Shown piece by piece: positions 15,191 through 21,187 of a stretch of DNA of 21,187 nucleotides. How positions within the stretch are numbered: the stretch's first letter is position 1; the number at the start of each line of letters is the position of its first letter. A program made the translations under genes and the position numbers. Under the pieces are notes generated by a model. The model was given only the letters and a program-made list of their open reading frames with translations, had not been told where the DNA came from and searched no databases. Source of the DNA: WJLY01 sp964399265 (GTDB taxonomy: Bacteria > Joyebacterota > Joyebacteria > Joyebacterales > Joyebacteraceae); NCBI GenBank assembly GCA_964399265.1, contig CAYNQF010000040.1:1-21187 (forward strand). The letters run 5' to 3'.

Positions 15191-17113
15191 ATGACCTTTT
15201 CCCTCAAGACCAGAGTCGCCGCGAGCATCGTCATCGTGGTCATCGCCATGGGCGTAGTCTCCACCGTGGTGGGGACGCGTCTGTTCGTGGGGAGCCTGGT
15301 CACTCAGGTGCGGCGCGGCGTCGAGCAGGACCTCAATACGGCCTACCTTGTTTACGAGTACCGCCTGAAGGACATCCAGGACCAGGTCGAGAGAGTCGCG
15401 AGCGACCCCGACATCGAGGGAGCCGCCGCCAGAGGCGCCGCCGTGGCACTGCACGGGCTCCTGGCCAACCGTATGCGCGCGGTGGGCCTCGACTTCCTAT
15501 CGGCCACCGACATCCGAGGCGCCGTCGTGGCTCGCGGCGGCAGGGTCGACGCGAACGGCGGTCCGGGTGCCGCAGAGCAGGTCGTGCGGCGTGTGATCTC
15601 CGCAAGACGCACCGTGGACGGGACGCTCATAGCGAAGGCGTCAGACCTGGAGATGGAGGCGCCGGGCCTCGGCGAGAGGACCCGCATGCGCGTGCTCGAC
15701 ACGCCGGGGGCGCGTCCATCCGACGTCGAGACGCTGGACAGCGGCATGATCCTCGTCGCGGGAGCTCCGGTGAAGAGCCACGGCGAGACGGTCGCGATCG
15801 TGTACGGGGGAGTCCTCCTTAACGGCAGCGAGGACATCGTCGACCGGGTCAAGGAGACGGCGTACGCGGGTGAGACCTGGAACGGCAAGGACATGGGCAC
15901 GGCGACCATCTTCCAGGGAGACGTCCGCATCGCGACGAACGTCCTCACCGACGGCGGGCGCGCCCTCGGCACGCGGGTGTCGGAGGAGGTCTACGAGACC
16001 GTGGTCGGCACGGGGTTGCGGTGGATCGCCATGGCCTTCGTCGTCGACGACTGGTACATGACCGCCTACGGCCCCATAAGGGACCTGGACGGGAACGTCG
16101 TGGGCATTCTCAACGTCGGGCTCCTTGCCGGCAAGTTCGACGCCCTCCGCACGAGGACGGTGGCAACGTTCGCCGGCGTCAGCGTCGCCGGAATGGTCAT
16201 AGCCCTGATCATCGCGAGCATTCTCTCCTCGGGCATCCTGCGCCCGGTCAGAGACCTGGCCACCGCGTCACACAGGATCGCGCAGGGCGACATCGATGCG
16301 CGCGTGGAGGTCGACCCGAAGGCCGCCGACGAACTCCGGGAGCTGGCCGAGACCTTCAACTCGATGGCCGATTCGATAGTCGAGAGGGACGCGCAGCTCC
16401 AGGAAAACGCCCGCAAGATGACCGAGAGCAAGAAGCTCGCGACGCTGGGCCAGCTCGCCGCCGGCATCGCCCACGAGATCAACAACCCCCTGGGCGGAAT
16501 CCTCATGTACAGCCACATCCTCAAGGAGGAACTCAAGCGCCCGGAGAACCGTGACACCGTCGAGAAGATCGCGAAGGAATCTGACCGGTGCAAGAAGATC
16601 GTGAAGGGCCTCCTCGACTTCGCGAGGCAGACGAAGCCTGAGAGGACCGAGTCCAACCTCAATCACATCATGAACGAGGTCATAGCCCTCCTCGAGCATC
16701 AGGCCATATTCCACAACATCGAGATCGTGAAGGAGCACAGTCCGAGTCTGCCGCTCGTCGACGTCGACGCGACGCAGATGCAGGAAGTGTTCATGAACAT
16801 CGTGCTGAACGCCGCGCAGGCGATGCAGGGCAAGGGCCGGCTGACCACGCGCACCGACCTGACGCAGGACGGTCGCTACGTCGAGATAGAGATACGCGAC
16901 ACCGGACCAGGCATACCCGAGGACGACCTCAACAAGATCTTCGAGCCGTTCTACACGACCAAGGAGGTGGGCCGCGGCACGGGCCTCGGTCTGGCCATCG
17001 CGTACGGCATCGTCGAGAGGCACCACGGGCGCATCTGGGTAGAGAGCAAACTCGGGAAGGGCACGTCGTTCTTCATGAGGATACCGGTGCCGGAGCTTCC
17101 ACCGGAGATGTGA
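15191..17113 (+). CDS. Membrane histidine kinase with Cache-like sensor and HAMP
   Basis: 640 residues from the ATG at 15191, with GGAG eight bases upstream; an in-frame GTG at 15161 is less likely. Layout: membrane helix 1 (about 10-35), extracytoplasmic sensor of about 285 residues (36-323), membrane helix 2 (about 324-348), HAMP (about 348-400), coiled coil, HisKA with H428 (GIAHEINNPLGG), and ATPase with N540 (NIVLNAAQAM), DTGPGIP, FEPFYTTK and GTGLGLAIA. The sensor resembles single Cache domains (late segment DDWYMTAYGPIRDLDGNVVG), which bind small organic ligands. The kinase core is of the NtrB-like type often paired with NtrC regulators, but no such regulator is adjacent. It is 88 bases downstream of the flavoprotein gene on the same strand and is the only membrane sensor of the island. 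Confidence 0.9.
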   Translation: MTFSLKTRVAASIVIVVIAMGVVSTVVGTRLFVGSLVTQVRRGVEQDLNTAYLVYEYRLKDIQDQVERVASDPDIEGAAARGAAVALHGLLANRMRAVGLDFLSATDIRGAVVARGGRVDANGGPGAAEQVVRRVISARRTVDGTLIAKASDLEMEAPGLGERTRMRVLDTPGARPSDVETLDSGMILVAGAPVKSHGETVAIVYGGVLLNGSEDIVDRVKETAYAGETWNGKDMGTATIFQGDVRIATNVLTDGGRALGTRVSEEVYETVVGTGLRWIAMAFVVDDWYMTAYGPIRDLDGNVVGILNVGLLAGKFDALRTRTVATFAGVSVAGMVIALIIASILSSGILRPVRDLATASHRIAQGDIDARVEVDPKAADELRELAETFNSMADSIVERDAQLQENARKMTESKKLATLGQLAAGIAHEINNPLGGILMYSHILKEELKRPENRDTVEKIAKESDRCKKIVKGLLDFARQTKPERTESNLNHIMNEVIALLEHQAIFHNIEIVKEHSPSLPLVDVDATQMQEVFMNIVLNAAQAMQGKGRLTTRTDLTQDGRYVEIEIRDTGPGIPEDDLNKIFEPFYTTKEVGRGTGLGLAIAYGIVERHHGRIWVESKLGKGTSFFMRIPVPELPPEM

Positions 17114-17169
17114 TCACGGCCAGAAGTATACGGGTCGCGGAGCGCCAGCCGCACGTGTGAGCGGAACCT

Positions 17170-18504
17170 CTAGCGGTGTCTCAGCCTCTTCAGAGCGTCC
17201 GCGTAGGCGCGCAGGTCCTCACCTCGCACGAACACCGACTCCACTATCCCCCGCCCGGAGAAACGCCTGAAGTAGAAGAGCATCACGATGCTCTGCACGG
17301 AGTAGGCGACCGTGGAGGCCCACGCCGCACCCTCAATGCCGAACGGACGTATCCACATCAGACAGAGAGCGAGGTTGACGCCGAACCCGGCGCCGCTCGC
17401 GATGGTGTGGTATATGCGGCGGTCCCTTCCCGAGAAGTCGCCCGAGAGGATCTTGGCGATCGACAGCATCACGATTCCCGGGATGAGCACCTGGAACGCG
17501 CGCAGGGCCGGCAGGTAGGGGGTGCCGTAGAACAGGACGAGCAGAGGTCTCGACAGCAGGAAGAGCACCAGCGCCGCCACGAACGTCAGGAAGAGCGAGT
17601 TGCGCAGGACGCGCGGCGTCAGCTTGTTGGCCTCTTCCGCCGTCAACGACGAGAGCTTGGGGAAGAGCACGACCTGCACCGACTGCGGGATGTGTGAGAG
17701 CTTCTCGGCCAGGAGCACCGATATCGAATAGAGCCCCTGCGCGCCGAGACCGAGCATCGACAACACGAGAAACATGTCGAAGCGATAGGTGAACTGCACC
17801 AGCACGTTGCCGGCGTGTCCGGAGAGCCCGTACAGAAGCGAACGTCTGAGCAGACCGCTCGGAGGTCGGTCGAAGATGGGGCGCCCCTCCGACGCGAGTC
17901 GCGCGACTCGGACCGCAAGCAGAACGACCGTCACTTCGCTCACCATGTAGGCGATGATCGCGCCGCGCACCCCTCCCCTGAGCACGAACATGTTCACGCA
18001 CATCAGGGCCAGGAGCGTGGCGGCCTGGATCATGTTCCCGGCGTTGAACCACTTGATGCGGTGCAGCCCCAGCAGCATCGCGACGGAGAGGTACTTGGCG
18101 AGCAGTATGGGGATGATGATGGTGGACAGCGCGAGTATCGAGGACAGAGAAGGGTCGCCCGCGACCTTGTAGAACCTGACGAACACCAGATAGAGCGCCG
18201 AGACGATGACAGACAGCGCCACCATCATTCTCGCGCTCTGCGTGTTGACCTGGCCGAGCGTAGCGCGCTTCCCCGAGAGCAGATAGGTGTGCGCAGCGTC
18301 GATGCCCATGAGCCCTATCGAGGCGAACATGGTCGGGAAGATGAGCGCGGATGCGTAGGTGCCCTGTCCCTCGGTGCCGAGTATCCTGGCGACGAGTATC
18401 GACGTCGGTATGTTGACAAGGACTATGCCGATCCGGGTCCCGAACGTCATCACGCTGTGTCTGAAGACCGTCCTGGCGTGACTCTCCGGCTCGATGTCGC
18501 TCAT
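17170..18504 (-). CDS. Polysaccharide flippase (second, O-antigen/teichoic-acid type)
   Basis: 444 residues with about 12 hydrophobic segments. The N-terminus (FGTRIGIVLVNIPTSILVAR then ILGTEGQGTYASALI) is the classic opening of Wzx-type flippases. A further hallmark is the basic loop between halves (FDRPPSGLLRRSLLYGLSGH). The ATG at 18502-18504 overlaps the stop of the glycosyltransferase gene as ATGA, which points to translational coupling. The two genes probably serve assembly and export of the same surface glycan. The protein is clearly diverged from the flippase at 491-2020. Its gene is convergent with the membrane kinase; the 56-base gap between them shows no strong hairpin. Confidence 0.88.
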   Translation of the reverse strand: MSDIEPESHARTVFRHSVMTFGTRIGIVLVNIPTSILVARILGTEGQGTYASALIFPTMFASIGLMGIDAAHTYLLSGKRATLGQVNTQSARMMVALSVIVSALYLVFVRFYKVAGDPSLSSILALSTIIIPILLAKYLSVAMLLGLHRIKWFNAGNMIQAATLLALMCVNMFVLRGGVRGAIIAYMVSEVTVVLLAVRVARLASEGRPIFDRPPSGLLRRSLLYGLSGHAGNVLVQFTYRFDMFLVLSMLGLGAQGLYSISVLLAEKLSHIPQSVQVVLFPKLSSLTAEEANKLTPRVLRNSLFLTFVAALVLFLLSRPLLVLFYGTPYLPALRAFQVLIPGIVMLSIAKILSGDFSGRDRRIYHTIASGAGFGVNLALCLMWIRPFGIEGAAWASTVAYSVQSIVMLFYFRRFSGRGIVESVFVRGEDLRAYADALKRLRHR

Positions 18505-19754
18505 CGCCCTCTCCTGCTCTCCTTGACCGCCCGTTCCACCGCCTCCACCTCCATTGCCTGACGCTCCTCGACGGTAGGCAACATCGAGTCGGCGTCGAGC
18601 CGCGCCTGCCGCCCCAGCCTCGACATCCGGTCGGGATCCGACAGCAGGCCGACGAGTATCGAGCCCAGCGACGGGAGGTCCTCGCGCTCCAACAGGACTC
18701 CGTTCTGGTCGTTGCGCACGACGTCCGCGGTCGTCCCGCTGTTCAGCACGACGACTGCCAGCCGCGACATCATCGCCTCCCTGATCGGGTTGTTGATGTT
18801 GGTGCGGTCCGACAGCGCGACGAACACGTCGGCCAGCGCGTAGGCCTCGACCATCTCGTCCCTGCGGAGAGCCCCGGCGAAGACGACGCTGTCCGACACT
18901 CCCTTCTCCCTCACGAGCAGCTCGAGTTCCTCCCGCTGTTCACCGTCTCCCACGATGAGAAACCTGACATCGGAACGGGCCGCACGCACCTGCGGCATGA
19001 CCTCCACCAGCCGCTCGATGTGGAGTTGCGGGTGAAGCCGCGACGCGGTCATGACGACCCGCGCGGCGGCGGGGATGCCGAGACGGGCCCTGAGCCCGCT
19101 ACCGTCGCCGCTCGCGTCGTACGCGCTCTTGTCTATGCCGTTAGGCCAATGGAGTATCCGCGACGGAGGAACGCCATATCTCATGGCTATCCTGTCGGCG
19201 CCGGACCCGTCGTTGCACATTACGTAGTAGCTCGCCGGCGCCGCGTAGGCGGCGATGTCCCTGTATCTGAGCAGCAACCTCAAGGGGCTTCCGATCAGCC
19301 CCGGAAGCTCCGTGCCGAAGAGTCTGGTCACGTTGGGTATCCCGGAGGCGCGCGCGATCAGCCATCCGGCCGTCGCCCCGAGAGAGCCCATCCCGAAAAC
19401 GACGTCGGCGTGAAGCTCCCTCGACAGAAGGATGCCGGCGGGCACCGCCCGGATGAACCAGTAGACGAACGCCCCAAGGATCCGCACGTGGTGGATGAGC
19501 TTGCTGCGCCCGCACTCGGGCATGAAGTCGACGCCGGTGCGGATGCGGTGGAGCGTGGCGCCGTGGTACTCCTCGACGGACGGAACGTCGCTCCCCCCCG
19601 GCATGAGCACGTGCATGTCGTGCCCGCGCATCGGGAAGCTCGTCACGGACAGGTGGAATGACGGCGCACCGCTGCCCTCCCCCATGGACCAGAAGCTGTC
19701 CCATGGGTATACGGCGAGCACTGTGAGCCTGTGGCCGGTATCTCCGACTGCCAA
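18501..19754 (-). CDS. Glycosyltransferase, GT4-like
   Basis: 417 residues from a TTG at 19752-19754 with GGAGGAGG upstream; the frame remains open to 19889 but that part has no ribosome site. GT-B fold features: an acceptor domain with PMRGHDMHVLMPGG, then HWPNGID (202-208), ASRLHPQLHIERL (about 237-249), FLIVGDGEQREELE (about 265-278), VVFAGALRRDEMVEAYALAD (about 290-309) and NNPIREAMMSRLAVVVLNSG (321-340). The catalytic-region EX7E motif keeps only its second glutamate (E326); the first is replaced by T318. It transfers a sugar to a lipid-linked or protein acceptor that cannot be specified. It is coupled to the flippase by a 4-base overlap. It may be a variant subgroup with altered donor binding. 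Confidence 0.86.
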   Translation of the reverse strand: MAVGDTGHRLTVLAVYPWDSFWSMGEGSGAPSFHLSVTSFPMRGHDMHVLMPGGSDVPSVEEYHGATLHRIRTGVDFMPECGRSKLIHHVRILGAFVYWFIRAVPAGILLSRELHADVVFGMGSLGATAGWLIARASGIPNVTRLFGTELPGLIGSPLRLLLRYRDIAAYAAPASYYVMCNDGSGADRIAMRYGVPPSRILHWPNGIDKSAYDASGDGSGLRARLGIPAAARVVMTASRLHPQLHIERLVEVMPQVRAARSDVRFLIVGDGEQREELELLVREKGVSDSVVFAGALRRDEMVEAYALADVFVALSDRTNINNPIREAMMSRLAVVVLNSGTTADVVRNDQNGVLLEREDLPSLGSILVGLLSDPDRMSRLGRQARLDADSMLPTVEERQAMEVEAVERAVKESRRGR

Positions 19755-19822
19755 GGCGGGGTCCTCCTCCCACGCTCTTTGACGTATGCGCGCGTTCCGT
19801 CTTCGAAACGGGCGCCGGGGGA

Positions 19823-19852
19823 AACATAGCACGCCTCCGGCTGCGCAGTCCA
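19823..19852 (-). promoter_or_regulatory. Promoter candidate of the glycosyltransferase-flippase pair
   Basis: On the minus strand TGGACT (19847-19852, 4 of 6) and TATGTT (19823-19828, 4 of 6) are separated by 18 bases. Transcription would start near 19816, about 62 bases before the TTG start. Confidence 0.3.
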
Positions 19853-19882
19853 TAGCGGCAGGGCGTTCCACGACGCTCCCCT

Positions 19883-19911
19883 TTGACACGCGCGCCGGCA
19901 GCCGCTAGCAT
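19883..19911 (+). promoter_or_regulatory. Strong sigma70-type promoter candidate of the EamA gene
   Basis: A perfect -35 box TTGACA (19883-19888) is followed after exactly 17 bases by TAGCAT (19906-19911, 4 of 6). Transcription would start near 19918, about 28 bases before the ATG at 19947. It is the best promoter match seen in the window. Confidence 0.6.
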
Positions 19912-19946
19912 CTTCCACACGCGCCCGCGCGGCATGTTGAGCATCC

Positions 19947-20867
19947 ATGCTCTTCAGTTCTCGCGGGAGGGAAGGGTGCAAGCATCGGGCCCCGTTCGGG
20001 AGACGCGGCGTCGTGTGGGTCCTGCTGGCGGTGATCACCGCGATCGGTTTCGCCGCTTCGAACAGCTACGCCAAGGCCCTCTCGGCCGGATCGCACACCT
20101 TCACGGTGACGTGGTCTATGATGGTGCTCTCGCTTCCGTGGGCCCTCCTGATGCTGGCGGTGCGAGGAGTGCCGGAGCTGCGGCCGGGGTTCCACGCGGC
20201 CGCCCTGGGCAGCGTCTGCCTCAACATGATCGCCGTGACGCTCCAGGTCCGCGCGCTCAGCCTGTCGCCCCTGTCGGTCACCGTGCCGTTCCTCGCGTTC
20301 ACGCCGCTCTTCATGCTCGTCACAGGGTCGATCGTCCTCGGCGAGACGCCCGACGCGAAGGGTCTGGCCGGCATCATACTGGTCGCGATCGGAGCCTACG
20401 CCGTCTTCCTCGACCAGCTGCGCTGCGGTTGGCTCGAGCCTCTTCGCGCGATAAGGTCGGAGCGGGGCAGCGTGATGATGCTGGCGGTAGCCTTCATATG
20501 GAGCTGGGCGGCCACGCTGGACAAGCTCGCCGTGGTGCGGAGTTCCCCCGCGTACTACACCGCCTACTTCGCCGTGGCCTTCGGAGTGCTCTACTCGCCG
20601 TTTCTCGTCATGGGCGTCAAGCGGACCAAGCTCGAGAAGGGACAGATCCCGCGTCTCTTCCTCCTGGGCGCGATCTCGGCCGTCATGATCCTGAGCCAGA
20701 TGACGGCGCTCGAGCTGACGCTCGCCGGCTACGTGATCGCCATCAAGCGGGCGGGCGCCGTGGCGGCCGTCCTCTTCGGCTACCTCTTCTTCGGCGAGAG
20801 ACACCTCAAGGCGCGGCTGGCAGGCGCGGTGCTCATGACTCTCGGCGTCGTCCTCATCTCCCTGTGA
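19947..20867 (+). CDS. EamA/DMT-family transporter
   Basis: 306 residues with about ten membrane helices in two five-helix EamA repeats. The first repeat ends PFLAFTPLFMLVTGSIVLGE followed by GLAGIILVAIGAYAVF. The second ends AIKRAGAVAAVLFGYLFFGE followed by ARLAGAVLMTLGVVLISL. This pairing of '(F/P)..L....LGE' with a final glycine-rich helix is diagnostic of drug/metabolite exporters. The substrate cannot be read from the sequence. The ATG at 19947 gives a basic 20-residue lead; a GTG at 20013 just before the first helix is a possible alternative start, since no good ribosome site precedes the ATG. It is a single-gene unit with its own promoter and terminator candidates. Confidence 0.88.
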   Translation: MLFSSRGREGCKHRAPFGRRGVVWVLLAVITAIGFAASNSYAKALSAGSHTFTVTWSMMVLSLPWALLMLAVRGVPELRPGFHAAALGSVCLNMIAVTLQVRALSLSPLSVTVPFLAFTPLFMLVTGSIVLGETPDAKGLAGIILVAIGAYAVFLDQLRCGWLEPLRAIRSERGSVMMLAVAFIWSWAATLDKLAVVRSSPAYYTAYFAVAFGVLYSPFLVMGVKRTKLEKGQIPRLFLLGAISAVMILSQMTALELTLAGYVIAIKRAGAVAAVLFGYLFFGERHLKARLAGAVLMTLGVVLISL

Positions 20868-20871
20868 GCGA

Positions 20872-20902
20872 GAACGCCCCGCGCTCGGCACGCGGGGCGT
20901 TC
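20872..20902. terminator. Bidirectional hairpin terminator
   Basis: A perfect 12-base inverted repeat (GAACGCCCCGCG at 20872-20883, CGCGGGGCGTTC at 20891-20902) encloses a 7-base loop. It sits four bases after the EamA stop and 28 bases beyond the stop of the convergent gene. There is no T tract, only two T bases within the stem end, so termination is inferred from position and stem stability. Confidence 0.65.
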
Positions 20903-20930
20903 ATCGGTTCACCTGGCTCTGCGATGCCCG

Positions 20931-21187
20931 TTACTTCAGCATCACCATCTTTCTCTCGAAGCTGTCACGTCCGATCTCGAGCCGGTAGAAGTAGACACCG
21001 GAGCCCATCCGGCTACCGCTGTCGTCGCGGCCGAGCCAGACGGCGGAGTGCTCACCGCCGCTCTTCTGCTCGGACACGAGCGTCCTCACAAGCCGGCCCG
21101 TGAGGTCGTAGATCCTGAGCCTCACGACCGCGCCGGGATCCGGCACCGTGTAACGGATCGTGGTCGACGGATTGAAGGGGTTCGGGT
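20931..21187 (-). CDS. C-terminal FlgD-like/sorting domain of a secreted protein (partial)
   Basis: Only the last 85 or so codons are in the window; the gene continues beyond the right edge. The segment opens with PNPFNPSTTIRYTV, then VRLRIYDLTGRLVRTLV, GEHSAVWLGRDDSG, GVYFYRLEIG and ends KMVMLK before a TAA at 20931-20933. This is the standard FlgD Ig-like / type IX-like C-terminal module found at the end of large secreted or surface proteins in FCB-group bacteria, where it acts in secretion or anchoring. What precedes it (often a protease or repeat-rich adhesin) cannot be seen. It ends just beyond the shared hairpin at 20872-20902. Confidence 0.85.
   Translation of the reverse strand, partial: PNPFNPSTTIRYTVPDPGAVVRLRIYDLTGRLVRTLVSEQKSGGEHSAVWLGRDDSGSRMGSGVYFYRLEIGRDSFERKMVMLK

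Noticed and set aside
17114..17169. Possible terminator between the membrane kinase and the second flippase
   Set aside because: Only a 4-base stem (CCGC/GCGG) is visible, too weak to call.
1..21187. Search for CRISPR arrays, tRNA genes, insertion sequences and attachment sites
   Set aside because: No regularly spaced repeats, no cloverleaf-like segments, no transposase or integrase frames, and no direct repeats flanking a region were seen by eye.

Overview
The window is GC-rich bacterial DNA, densely coded. One partial gene at the right edge ends in a PNPFNPSTTIRY-type tail (FlgD-like or type IX-like sorting domain). That tail, high GC, a group 3 [NiFe] hydrogenase and the gene styles suggest an uncultured member of the FCB superphylum (Eisenbacteria, Krumholzibacteria or Latescibacteria-like). 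This placement is inference; no rRNA or marker gene is present. I saw no tRNA, rRNA, CRISPR array or insertion sequence.

Layout. (1) 1-426, plus strand: 3' end of a PhoU-domain gene, closed by a hairpin at 462-487. (2) 491-6038, minus strand: a tightly spaced four-gene unit in the order M24 peptidase, FAD-linked 2-hydroxyacid-type oxidase, CelD/BcsL-type acetyltransferase, polysaccharide flippase, with a promoter candidate near 6131-6159. (3) 6247-10151, minus strand: [NiFe] hydrogenase small subunit, large subunit, maturation protease, then a methyltransferase that seems to begin at an ATT codon. (4) 10152-10452: a divergent regulatory region with promoter candidates on both strands and two adjacent palindromes. 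(5) 10453-17113, plus strand: soluble REC-histidine kinase, small Cys-rich protein, two receiver-only response regulators of an unusual subtype, an NfnAB-like fused flavoprotein, and a membrane-bound Cache-like/HAMP histidine kinase. (6) 17170-19754, minus strand: a second flippase overlapping a glycosyltransferase by 4 bases. (7) 19947-20867, plus strand: an EamA transporter behind a strong promoter candidate, ended by a hairpin. (8) 20931-21187, minus strand: the C-terminal tail of a secreted protein.

The centre (about 6.2-17.1 kb) looks like one functional island. A cytoplasmic hydrogenase core without its own diaphorase or ferredoxin-type partner lies head-to-head with a pyridine-nucleotide/ferredoxin flavoprotein. 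Four phosphotransfer proteins accompany it, and none carries a DNA-binding output domain. My working hypothesis is H2-linked NAD(P)/ferredoxin metabolism controlled by a phosphorelay that acts through protein contacts. The flanks are cell-surface polysaccharide genes (two flippases, a glycosyltransferase, a CelD-type protein).

Non-ATG starts are common here: five GTG, three TTG and one probable ATT, most supported by a GGAGG-like ribosome binding site.
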